From the NCBI GenBank assembly GCA_027459665.1, contig DAIDHN010000014.1, positions 1 to 64,000 of the forward strand: 64,000 bases of DNA. Reading direction: 5' to 3'. The first letter of the stretch is position 1, and every line of letters begins with the position of its first letter. Origin of the DNA: Chthonomonadaceae bacterium (GTDB lineage: Bacteria; Armatimonadota; Chthonomonadetes; Chthonomonadales; Chthonomonadaceae). The position numbers and the translations under genes are program-made. The notes beneath the pieces are model-generated. The model saw only the letters and a program-made list of their open reading frames with translations, was not told the origin of the DNA and did no database searches. Of the stretch, positions 33,389-41,784 are shown piece after piece.

Positions 33389-34507
33389 ATGAATATTGCC
33401 GTAGTTGGGCTGGGTGCCGCAGGGCTTTCAACCTGCTGGCACCTGGCCCGCATGGGGCATCAGGCCACAGGATACGAACAGTTTTCTCTGTTTCACTCGC
33501 AGGGCAGTTCACATGGTACCTCACGCATCATTCGCTACACCTATCCCGATCCGTTTTACACCCGGCTTATGTCTTCGGCATACATGCTCTGGGCAGAGCT
33601 GGAGGCAGAAACAAACTCTGCACTACTCCAAACAACAGGAATCCTCTTCCTGGCTCCCAGCAGCCACCCCGCTCTGCATGCAGCAAAAAATGCACTGCTT
33701 GCGGCAGGAAAAGAACATGCTCTGCTTTCACCCTCTGCCTGTTCCAAACTTGCACCTGCCATACAGCTCGCGTCGCATGAAATGGCTCTGTATCAGCCTG
33801 AAGGAGGTTTTCTGCGAGCAAACTCCTGTCTGCAGGCGCTGGCGCAGGCAGCACGAAAGCAGGGGGCTGTGCTATATGACAACTGCCCGGTGCAATCTAT
33901 ACAGCCCTGCAGCAACGGCACGGTTCAACTGCAGGTAAATGGGCGCACTCTCATCTATGATAAGCTGGTTACAGCCGCCGGGCCATGGATGCACGCTCTC
34001 TTTCCTACTCTCAAACTGCCTCTCACCGTCACCAGACAGCAGGTAACTTACCTGGCAGTCAAATCACATGCAGAATGGTTTGAGCCACACTCTCTGCCGG
34101 TGTGGATAGATGCCGACACACTGGAATATGGCTTTCCAAAAGAAGGCAGTAACAACGAAGTGAAAATAGCCTCTCACACTGCAGGCATGCACGTTCACCC
34201 CGACCAGGTGCAAAGAGAGGTAGATGCAGAATATATAGAGCATATTGTACGGTATGCCTCACGCAGGTTTCCCGATCTTGCATCTACCGTAACGCAAAGC
34301 CAGGTCTGCCTGTATACCAGCACCACAAATGAAGATTTTATCCTCGACTGCCTGCCTGGTTCACCGCAAATTTGGCTGCTCAGCGGCTGCAGCGGCCATG
34401 GGTTCAAGTTCAGCGTACTGCAGGGCCAGTTGGCAGCATGCCATATCACTGGTGCGCCTGTTCCGGCAGATACCAGCCGCTTTAGGCTGGCAGCACATAT
34501 TCATTAA
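33389..34507 (+). CDS. FAD-dependent amine oxidase, monomeric sarcosine oxidase / N-methyltryptophan oxidase type
   Basis: The start at 33389, four bases after pruA, puts the FAD motif VVGLGAAGLSTCWHLA at residue 5. The 372-residue length is that of monomeric sarcosine oxidase. It has GSSHGTSRIIRYTY, the covalent-FAD Cys context VCLYTST and the C-terminal SGHGFKFS. These enzymes demethylate sarcosine, N-methyl amino acids or oxidise proline-like amines to give peroxide. Placement behind pruA suggests oxidation of proline or a related cyclic amine, possibly supplying the PruA substrate, but this is inference. Confidence 0.87.
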   Translation: MNIAVVGLGAAGLSTCWHLARMGHQATGYEQFSLFHSQGSSHGTSRIIRYTYPDPFYTRLMSSAYMLWAELEAETNSALLQTTGILFLAPSSHPALHAAKNALLAAGKEHALLSPSACSKLAPAIQLASHEMALYQPEGGFLRANSCLQALAQAARKQGAVLYDNCPVQSIQPCSNGTVQLQVNGRTLIYDKLVTAAGPWMHALFPTLKLPLTVTRQQVTYLAVKSHAEWFEPHSLPVWIDADTLEYGFPKEGSNNEVKIASHTAGMHVHPDQVQREVDAEYIEHIVRYASRRFPDLASTVTQSQVCLYTSTTNEDFILDCLPGSPQIWLLSGCSGHGFKFSVLQGQLAACHITGAPVPADTSRFRLAAHIH

Positions 34508-34590
34508 AATCACAGCCTGGCGGCAGCTTCAGATCACCCGTATGCGCTGGGGTATACTGCCGGTAATGCAATATAAAGGGAACGTTTAGA

Positions 34591-35736
34591 ATGAATGAAC
34601 CACTCATTGGTGCAAAAACAACACGACGCAGCTTTCTGCAAACCAGTTTGGCAATTTCTGGTGCGGTGGCAGGCAGCGCTCACGCACAGTCTGCTTACAT
34701 ATCTGCTACAAATGCCCTCACTGGCAAACTGCATGGCGTAAACCTGGGGGCATGGCTGGTACTGGAACGCTGGATTGTACCCTCTGTATTCGGTAACAGT
34801 TCTGCCCAGGACGAGTATACGCTGGGTAAGCAGATGGGCAAAAAAGCAATGGCAGACCACATGAACCGGCACTATGAAACGTGGATCACTGAAAAAGACT
34901 TCGAGTGGATGAAAAATCATGGCATCAATACCGTGCGGCTGCCTATCGGCTTCTGGGCTGTCATTCACCACCCACCCTACCCTTACGCAAAAGCCGCGCT
35001 GGAGCGCGCACTGCAAATGGCACAGCTGCACCACATAGATGTACTGGTAGACCTGCATGGGGCGCCAGGCAGTCAGAACGGATGGGATCACAGCGGGCAC
35101 GCAGGCGCCCTCAACTGGACGAAGCCTGCCAACATAGAGCTTACTTTGCAGGTGATAGAAGAACTTGCTGCACTCTGCACCAGGTATCCCTGCGTTGCGG
35201 GCATCGAACTGCTCAACGAACCTCGCTGGGATGTACCATTCAACACCCTGGCAGATTACTACAGCAAAGGGTACCAGAGGGTAAGAAAACACCTCGCCCC
35301 AGATCAGACAGCAGTTGTTTTTCACGATGGATTTCGACCAGACGCCTGGGCTGCGGCACTCACTGGCTCTGCCTATCAAAACGTTATTCTAGACACGCAT
35401 CTTTACCAAACCTTTACTGCCGAAGACCAGAAAAGAAACCTGCCGCAGCAAATTGCATACACTCTTACAACCCGTACAGCCCAGCTGAATACAATGATGC
35501 AAACACATCGTGTCATGGCAGGAGAATGGTCTCTGGCGCTGCCTGGCAATACCTGGCAAAACCTCACACATCTGCAGCAGACAGCCGGACACAGGGGCTT
35601 TGGAGATGCACAGCTGCTTACATTCGACGCTTTGCAGGGTTGGTATTTCTGGACACTCAAAACCGAACAGAGTACGGAATGGAGCCTGCAGAACTGCGTA
35701 AAAAAGGGCTGGTTTCCACGCACATTCAATGCCTGA
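34591..35736 (+). CDS. Tat-exported GH5 exo-1,3-beta-glucanase-like protein
   Basis: The 381-residue protein starts with a twin-arginine signal (TTRRSFLQTS, Arg12-Arg13), so it is folded before export. The body is a GH5 (subfamily 9-like) barrel: GVNLGAWLVLERW, HGINTVRLPIGFW, acid/base Glu in ELLNEPRW and nucleophile Glu in VMAGEWSLAL. Such enzymes release glucose from beta-1,3-glucans of fungi, algae or plants. SD AAAGGGAA precedes the ATG. A TATACT at about 34552 is a candidate -10 box. It lies upstream of the oligopeptide importer but with its own 200-base gap. Confidence 0.88.
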   Translation: MNEPLIGAKTTRRSFLQTSLAISGAVAGSAHAQSAYISATNALTGKLHGVNLGAWLVLERWIVPSVFGNSSAQDEYTLGKQMGKKAMADHMNRHYETWITEKDFEWMKNHGINTVRLPIGFWAVIHHPPYPYAKAALERALQMAQLHHIDVLVDLHGAPGSQNGWDHSGHAGALNWTKPANIELTLQVIEELAALCTRYPCVAGIELLNEPRWDVPFNTLADYYSKGYQRVRKHLAPDQTAVVFHDGFRPDAWAAALTGSAYQNVILDTHLYQTFTAEDQKRNLPQQIAYTLTTRTAQLNTMMQTHRVMAGEWSLALPGNTWQNLTHLQQTAGHRGFGDAQLLTFDALQGWYFWTLKTEQSTEWSLQNCVKKGWFPRTFNA

Positions 35737-35835
35737 AAAACTTTCGCACTTTTGCCTGACCAATTCGGGCAGGCAAAAGCAGCGAATCAGCAGACAGCCG
35801 CCAAAATATTGATTTTCAAGAAGGATAAAACAACA

Positions 35836-35861
35836 CTATTCGCGAATAGATATTGTATACT
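35836..35861 (+). promoter_or_regulatory. Palindromic operator and -10 box of the opp operon
   Basis: CTATTCGCGAATAG (35836-35849) is a perfect 14-base palindrome. A TATACT -10 box follows at 35856-35861. The palindrome covers the spacer and part of the expected -35 position, as for a repressor operator. The leader to the ATG at 35941 is about 70 bases. Nearby at 35750-35778 a TTTTGCCTG/CAGGCAAAA stem without a T-run may mark the end of the GH5 unit. Confidence 0.5.
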
Positions 35862-35940
35862 TTTTCAGCAGACGTCACAACAGATGCGCTTCTGCGTATA
35901 AAATGCATCTCCAACAGAGAGGCCAAGCACACACTATCAT

Positions 35941-37971
35941 ATGAACGTAAGCCATCCTTCCCGGCACCTTATTTTTTCTGGCAGATACGCTCTTATTCTT
36001 GCTGCACTTGCTCTGCTTACAGGATGCAACAATAGTCCTTATTCAGTCTCTCAGCAAAACAAAAAAGTTCTTTACCTTACGCTTGCACAAGATGTAAATA
36101 CCCTTGACCCATCTATTGCCTACGATGTAGACTCAGAGTCGTTAACAGAACTCATCTACTCTTCCTATTTCCGCTACGACCACCTCAAACAGAATCCTTT
36201 CCAGCTTGATCTCTCCCTGGGTGCGCAAATGCCGGTTGTCAAACCAGTCACCTACCTGTCTACCCAGCCAAACGGAACAAAAAAAGAAGTAAATGGTCAG
36301 CTCTGGACATTTCGCGTGCGCCCCGGCCTGCATTTTCAAAACGATCCATGCTTTCCCGGGGGCAGGGGGCGGGAAATACTGGGTTCTGATTTTCTGTTCA
36401 CATTCCGCCGCATGGCAGACCCTGCCATCCCCTGCCCCATCGTAAGCTACTTTGATCAGAAAATAGAGGGAATGGCGGCCTATGAAGCCTACAATCGCAA
36501 ACGCATAGCACATCATCAAAAAACAGATTACAGCTATCCTATTGCGGGCCTTCAACTGGTACCCGGCCACCCCCATATGTTTCGCATACTGCTCAATCAG
36601 CCCTACCCGCAGCTGCGATACCTCATGGCAATGACGCTCACCGCTCCGCTGCCATCCGAAGCAATACAAAAATATGGCGCTAAAATCGCAACACATCCAG
36701 TGGGATGCGGGCAGTTCATTCTCAAAACCTATGTACCACGTGGGCGGTATGTACTTGTAAAAAACCCAAACCGCCCCTACCTTACCTACCCTTCTACAGG
36801 CATGCCCGGAGACCGTAAAGCCGGTCTGCTGCAGGATGCAGGCAGGCAGCTGCCTCTGGTAGATGAGGTGCAGTTCAATATCATCCCCGAAGGAACCACC
36901 GTCTGGAATGAGTTTCTGCAAGGCTACCTGGATATAACAGGCGTAAGCCAAAACAACTTCCAGCAGGCAATGCCGCGCCCCGACGTAATCTCCCCCGATC
37001 TGAAAGCAAGGGGAGTAAAACTGCGCAAGGTGGTCAGCCTCGACATCAACTACTATATATTCAATATGGATGATCCGGTAGTGGGAGGATATTCACAACG
37101 TGCCAGGCTGTTGAGACAGGCTGTTTCCATGGCTGTCAACTCAAAAGAAGAAATTGATCTGGAAACGCTGGGGCTGGGAATGCAGGCTCAGTGGCTCACA
37201 CCGCCGGGAATATTTGGCTTCAACCCGAATTATGTAAACCCCTACAGGCAGTTCAATTTGCAAAAAGCAAAAGCGCTCCTTGCCGAAGCCGGATACCCAA
37301 AAGGCATAGACCCTTCTACAGGCAAACCGCTGGTTATATACTATGATAACAGTGCAGTAAATGCACAGGGCAGGCAGGCGCTTGCCATCACACAGCGCGA
37401 AATTGACAGCCTCGGCATCAACCTCGTTTCCAGATCGTGGCGCAATGCTGAATTTCAGGATCGCATCAATGGCGGACGGTTTCAATTTACATCCTGGGGC
37501 TGGGTGGCAGACTACCCCGACTCAGAAAACTTTGCCTTTCTGCTCTACAGCAGAAACAAGCGGCCGGGGCCAAACGTCTCAAATTACAGCAACCCGCTCT
37601 ACGATGCAGTCTTCCGCAAAATGCGCTCTCTCAACGACACGCCGCAGCGGGCGGCCCTCATTCAGCAGCTCACAGATATTTCTGCACCAGACTGCCCGCT
37701 CATCTACACCAGCCACAGCGAAGCATACGGCCTGGTGCAGCCGTGGCTGCTCAACTACAAGCCCAACCCTATCGCACTCGACGGTCCAGACTATCTGAAC
37801 ATCAATATGCAAATGCGCACCCATTTGCGTAAAAGCTGGAACCAGCCTCAGATATGGCCGATTGTACTTATTTTTGGAGGAATATTTCTCTCTGCACTGC
37901 CAGCTATAGGCGTGGTGCGCAAACGCTCACGCCGGCATTTACGCAGAGACCATACCGGAGCAGCCCAATGA
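35941..37971 (+). CDS. oppA: Oligopeptide-type solute-binding lipoprotein with C-terminal membrane anchor
   Basis: This 676-residue extracytoplasmic binding protein delivers peptides (or oligosaccharides) to the importer encoded next. It has a lipobox LLTGC (Cys29), the SBP family 5 fold from about residue 38 to 610, and family features such as LAQDVNTLDPSIAYD. Unlike typical OppA it ends with a second hydrophobic segment (about 638-658, WPIVLIFGGIFLSALPAIG) and a basic tail RKRSRRHLRR. That would anchor it at both ends in the inner membrane beside the permease. The stop overlaps oppB by ATGA. Confidence 0.88.
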   Translation: MNVSHPSRHLIFSGRYALILAALALLTGCNNSPYSVSQQNKKVLYLTLAQDVNTLDPSIAYDVDSESLTELIYSSYFRYDHLKQNPFQLDLSLGAQMPVVKPVTYLSTQPNGTKKEVNGQLWTFRVRPGLHFQNDPCFPGGRGREILGSDFLFTFRRMADPAIPCPIVSYFDQKIEGMAAYEAYNRKRIAHHQKTDYSYPIAGLQLVPGHPHMFRILLNQPYPQLRYLMAMTLTAPLPSEAIQKYGAKIATHPVGCGQFILKTYVPRGRYVLVKNPNRPYLTYPSTGMPGDRKAGLLQDAGRQLPLVDEVQFNIIPEGTTVWNEFLQGYLDITGVSQNNFQQAMPRPDVISPDLKARGVKLRKVVSLDINYYIFNMDDPVVGGYSQRARLLRQAVSMAVNSKEEIDLETLGLGMQAQWLTPPGIFGFNPNYVNPYRQFNLQKAKALLAEAGYPKGIDPSTGKPLVIYYDNSAVNAQGRQALAITQREIDSLGINLVSRSWRNAEFQDRINGGRFQFTSWGWVADYPDSENFAFLLYSRNKRPGPNVSNYSNPLYDAVFRKMRSLNDTPQRAALIQQLTDISAPDCPLIYTSHSEAYGLVQPWLLNYKPNPIALDGPDYLNINMQMRTHLRKSWNQPQIWPIVLIFGGIFLSALPAIGVVRKRSRRHLRRDHTGAAQ

Positions 37972-38912
37972 TTGGCTACATAATCAGACGTGTTCTCTAT
38001 GCTGTACCCATTCTTATAGGGGTATGCCTCTTTACATTTGTTCTGTTCTACCTCACCACCTCGCCGCAAGACCTTGCCAGACGAAACCTCTCAGCAAAAA
38101 ATCCTACTCCGCAGCAAATCAAAGACTGGGAGCATACCCATGGCTACGACCAGCCCAAATGGAAGCAGTTTGTTCGCACTACTGAAGGGCTGTTTTTATT
38201 CAGATTTGGCAAGTCAGACGGAGTAGGAGGACAGAGAATCATAACCCGAATCAAGCAAAGCTGGCTTCCCTCCTTTGAAATAGCCTCGCTCAGCTTTATT
38301 GCCTCTCTGCTGGTCAATCTCACAGCTGCGCTTGTTATTGCATACTTTCGAGGCACTTATTTCGACTCTGCCGCAACTACTCTTTGCGTCATCATGATGT
38401 CTATTACCTATCTGCTCTATATCATTGTTGGCCAGTACACACTGGGCAGGCTCATGCGCATAACGCCGGTAGGAGGCTATCTTCCAGGCTGGCAAAGCCT
38501 TCACTTCATCATGCTGCCCGTCGTGGTGGCAGTAGTGGCAGGCTTCGCTTCAGATACACGACTTTACCGTACTTTCATTCTCGATGAAATCAATCAGGAT
38601 TATGTACGCACTGCAAGAGCAAAGGGAATATCCGAAAGCAGAGTACTCTTTATACATGTACTCAAAAACGCTGCGGTACCAGTCATCACCAATACTGTTT
38701 CTGCTATACCCGGTCTCTTTCTCGGGTCGGTGCTTCTCGAAAACTTCTTCAATATACCAGGGCTTGGCAACTATCTGGTAGATGCCATCAATAACCAGGA
38801 TTTTGCAGTTGTGCGAGCCAATGTTTTCATTGGCGCACTGGTCACCATTATAGGCTTCATCATGACAGACGTTGGTTACGCGCTGGCAGACCCGCGCGTG
38901 CGGCTGGAGTAG
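37968..38912 (+). CDS. oppB: Oligopeptide importer permease B
   Basis: The start at 37968 overlaps the binding-protein stop (ATGA) and gives 314 residues, normal for OppB/DppB. It has N-terminal IGYIIRRVLYAVPILIGV and the ATPase-contact loop TARAKGISESRVLFIHVLKN split at about 215-235. About six membrane helices are present. It pairs with OppC, six bases downstream. Confidence 0.94.
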   Translation: MIGYIIRRVLYAVPILIGVCLFTFVLFYLTTSPQDLARRNLSAKNPTPQQIKDWEHTHGYDQPKWKQFVRTTEGLFLFRFGKSDGVGGQRIITRIKQSWLPSFEIASLSFIASLLVNLTAALVIAYFRGTYFDSAATTLCVIMMSITYLLYIIVGQYTLGRLMRITPVGGYLPGWQSLHFIMLPVVVAVVAGFASDTRLYRTFILDEINQDYVRTARAKGISESRVLFIHVLKNAAVPVITNTVSAIPGLFLGSVLLENFFNIPGLGNYLVDAINNQDFAVVRANVFIGALVTIIGFIMTDVGYALADPRVRLE

Positions 38913-38918
38913 ACAGGC

Positions 38919-39947
38919 ATGTACGTGCTCAAATCTCTTCTTACCATTAGCAATGCTTTGCCCGTTCTGGTGGCGGCGACCTTTATTTTCGCTCTGACAC
39001 GCATGAAAAAACAGCCGCTCTGGGCAGAGGCTTTCAGGCGAATCGGCCGCAATAAACTGGCAATCGTCTCACTGGTTGTCATTGCAATCTACGCGCTGAT
39101 TGCCCTCACAGACAGCTTTGCCTGGCAAGACAACAAAGACAAGCCGCCTGTATCTCTGCTAATGCGAGTTTTCGCCGCTGCACATGTTCAGCGTGAACGC
39201 ACCTACTCAGCGCCATTTGCACACTATACTACCGGCGAGCCGCATCCGCACAAACTCAAGGGTTGGCATCTGCTTGGCACCGACGGCGCAGGCTTCGATG
39301 TCCTCATGCAAACCCTTAGAGGCTGCCATACAGCCATGATCATTGGCGGGTTTACTTCTTTTCTTATCACTCCCCTTGCACTTCTGTTTGGTATGAGTGC
39401 AGGATACTATGGAAAACTGCCCGATGATATTATTCAGTACATTTTCACAGTAGTGGCCTCCGTTCCCTCCATCCTGCTGCAAATCGCTCTGCTGCTGGTG
39501 CTGGGGCCGGGAGTAATCAATATCTGCATTGCACTGGGCCTCACTGGCTGGGTTGGCCTTTGCCGTCTGGTAAGAGGCGAAACACTAAAACACCGTGACC
39601 GCGAATATGTGCGTGCAGCAAAAGCGCTGGGAGCCAGCAACACCCGTATTCTTACACGTCACATTCTGCCAAACCTGCTACCCGTCGTAATCATCTCAAT
39701 TACACTGGGCTTCAGCGGACTGGTGCTCTCAGAAACCATCCTCTCTTATCTCGGCATTGGCGTGCCTGCAGGCACTGGCAGCTGGGGCAATATGATTGAC
39801 GGCGCCAGGCTGGAACTTGCACGCGACCCGGTGATCTGGTGGAACCTCACATCGGCATCAATGGCCCTTTTTATACTGGTGCTTGCCCTCAATTTTTTTG
39901 GAGACGCACTGCGCGATGCAATAGACCCGCGGCTCAGGAGCAATTGA
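38919..39947 (+). CDS. oppC: Oligopeptide importer permease C
   Basis: This 342-residue permease has an N-terminal extra helix, the OppC-type FRRIGRNKLAIVSLVV start of the transport domain, LLGTDGAGFDVL and the coupling loop RAAKALGASNTRILTRHILPN. The long periplasmic loop between helices 2 and 3 (about 65-120) is usual for OppC. The OppD gene follows after one base. Confidence 0.94.
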   Translation: MYVLKSLLTISNALPVLVAATFIFALTRMKKQPLWAEAFRRIGRNKLAIVSLVVIAIYALIALTDSFAWQDNKDKPPVSLLMRVFAAAHVQRERTYSAPFAHYTTGEPHPHKLKGWHLLGTDGAGFDVLMQTLRGCHTAMIIGGFTSFLITPLALLFGMSAGYYGKLPDDIIQYIFTVVASVPSILLQIALLLVLGPGVINICIALGLTGWVGLCRLVRGETLKHRDREYVRAAKALGASNTRILTRHILPNLLPVVIISITLGFSGLVLSETILSYLGIGVPAGTGSWGNMIDGARLELARDPVIWWNLTSASMALFILVLALNFFGDALRDAIDPRLRSN

Positions 39948-39948
39948 C

Positions 39949-40959
39949 ATGCACTCACCCATTCTCAAGGTACAGAATCTGCATACCTGGTTTGAAACAC
40001 CCACAGGCACTGCACGCGCAGTAGACGGTGTGAATTTTGAACTGTATCAGGGAGAAACGCTTGCCATTGTGGGAGAAAGCGGCTCTGGTAAATCTATCAC
40101 TGCACTGTCTCTTATGCAGCTGGTGCCTGAACCGGCAGGCTATATTGAAAAGGGCAGCATTTTTTACAAAAACCGCGATTTGCTTGATTTGACATGGGAA
40201 GAGATGCGCGCGCTGCGGGGCAAAGACATTGCCATGATTTTTCAGGAACCCATGACCAGTCTCAACCCGGTGCTCACCGTAGAAAAACAGATTGTAGAAG
40301 CCATGCAGGTACATGGTACAGCTACAGGGGCGGAAGCTCGTAAACGTGCAGTAGATATGCTGAACAAGGTGGGCATACGATCGCCGCAGCAGGTGGTGCG
40401 CCAGTTCCCGCATGAGCTTTCTGGGGGCATGCGGCAGCGTGTCATGATTGCCATTGCACTTAGCAACAATCCGCAAATTCTTCTGGCAGATGAACCAACC
40501 ACTGCACTGGATGTAACAGTGCAGGCTCAGATACTTGACCTGCTGGCTTCGCTGCAGAAGGAACTGGGAATGTCTATGCTGCTCATCACTCACGACCTCG
40601 GCATTGTCGCGCGGGTGGCACAGCGATGCTGCGTTATGTACGCAGGGCAAATTGTAGAGGAAGCCCCCACCAGTGAACTGCTGAAAAACCCACAGCACCC
40701 CTATACCCGCGGCTTGCTTGCCAGCCTTCCTTCGCGTGCGCGAAGAGGCCAGGAACTTTATACTCTGGAGGGAGTAGTGCCCCCGCCTACCCGATGGCCA
40801 AAGGGATGCAGGTTCGCACTGCGCTGCCCGAACAGAATGGATATATGCAAAAATGTGCTGCCAGGCGAAACAGCACTTTCACCACAGAGGCGAGTGAGTT
40901 GTCATCTATACAATTCAGATAGTGCAGAAGCAGCTGTCCCACTGGAGAACCCTTCATGA
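39949..40959 (+). CDS. oppD: Oligopeptide importer ATPase D
   Basis: This 336-residue ATPase has Walker A GESGSGKS, Q-loop FQEPMTSLNPVL, signature LSGGMRQRVMIAIAL, Walker B LLADEPTTALD and the switch His in LITHDLGIV. The C-terminal extension has the CRFALRCPNRMDICK cysteine cluster seen in Opp/Dpp ATPases, some of which bind an iron-sulfur cluster. It starts one base after oppC and overlaps oppF by ATGA, so the five genes form one operon. Confidence 0.95.
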   Translation: MHSPILKVQNLHTWFETPTGTARAVDGVNFELYQGETLAIVGESGSGKSITALSLMQLVPEPAGYIEKGSIFYKNRDLLDLTWEEMRALRGKDIAMIFQEPMTSLNPVLTVEKQIVEAMQVHGTATGAEARKRAVDMLNKVGIRSPQQVVRQFPHELSGGMRQRVMIAIALSNNPQILLADEPTTALDVTVQAQILDLLASLQKELGMSMLLITHDLGIVARVAQRCCVMYAGQIVEEAPTSELLKNPQHPYTRGLLASLPSRARRGQELYTLEGVVPPPTRWPKGCRFALRCPNRMDICKNVLPGETALSPQRRVSCHLYNSDSAEAAVPLENPS

Positions 40960-41783
40960 ACCAGCAAAACATTCCCCTGCTCTCTGTCAGGTCGATCACA
41001 AAACGATTCCCGGTTAGAACCGGGCTGCTTGGAAAAAGAATCTGGAAAACTGCCGTCAATGAGGTCAGTTTCAGCATAGAACAAGGCAGCACTCTGGCAG
41101 TAGTGGGAGAAAGCGGCTCTGGTAAATCCACGCTCGCACTCATGGCGCTCGATCTGCTGGCTCCTACGGCAGGTGATATCCTCTACCAAAACCGCCCTTT
41201 CTCTGATAGAAGCAGAGAAGAACGGCGCAGGCTGCGACGGGATATGCAGGTGGTTTTCCAAGACCCCTACGCCTCTCTCAACGGCAGAATGAATGTGCGC
41301 GAGGCGCTCACAGAAGGCATGATAATACACAGGCTGGCAGATTCGCCTGCAGAGCGTGAAGAGCGCGCACTGCAGCTGCTCCGGCAGGTATCCATGCCGC
41401 CCGAATCCCTCGACAGATATCCCCACGAATTTTCCGGCGGCCAAAGGCAGCGCATTGCCATTGCTCGCGCGCTCTCTGTAAACCCTTCTTTTGTTGTACT
41501 CGATGAACCCACCAGTGCGCTGGATGTCTCGGTGCAAAGCCAGGTTCTTAACCTGTTGCGCAGACTGCAAAAAGAAAACAACCTCACCTACCTGTTTATC
41601 TCACACAACCTTGAAGTAGTAAGCTACCTGGCCGACAACGTAGCCGTTATGGAAAACGGGAGCATTGTAGAGATGGGCAGTGTAGATGACATTTTCGATC
41701 GCCCTCAGAAGGAATACACAAAAAAACTGCTGCAGGCAATCCCTGCCATCGATTTGCTTCGCGGCCATAATGAGGAGGCCTGA
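40956..41783 (+). CDS. oppF: Oligopeptide importer ATPase F
   Basis: This 275-residue partner of OppD has Walker A GESGSGKST, FQDPYASLNGRM, signature FSGGQRQRIAIARAL and Walker B VLDEPTSALD. It is shorter than usual: the C-terminal Cys-rich extension is nearly missing, unlike the orphan OppF-type ATPase at 8.8 kb. The start overlaps oppD (ATGA). An MFS gene begins two bases after its stop, likely on the same transcript. Confidence 0.94.
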   Translation: MNQQNIPLLSVRSITKRFPVRTGLLGKRIWKTAVNEVSFSIEQGSTLAVVGESGSGKSTLALMALDLLAPTAGDILYQNRPFSDRSREERRRLRRDMQVVFQDPYASLNGRMNVREALTEGMIIHRLADSPAEREERALQLLRQVSMPPESLDRYPHEFSGGQRQRIAIARALSVNPSFVVLDEPTSALDVSVQSQVLNLLRRLQKENNLTYLFISHNLEVVSYLADNVAVMENGSIVEMGSVDDIFDRPQKEYTKKLLQAIPAIDLLRGHNEEA

Positions 41784-41784
41784 T

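Noticed and set aside
35750-35778. TTTTGCCTG/CAGGCAAAA hairpin as terminator of the GH5 gene
   Set aside because: No T-run follows on either strand; kept only as a note on the intergenic region.
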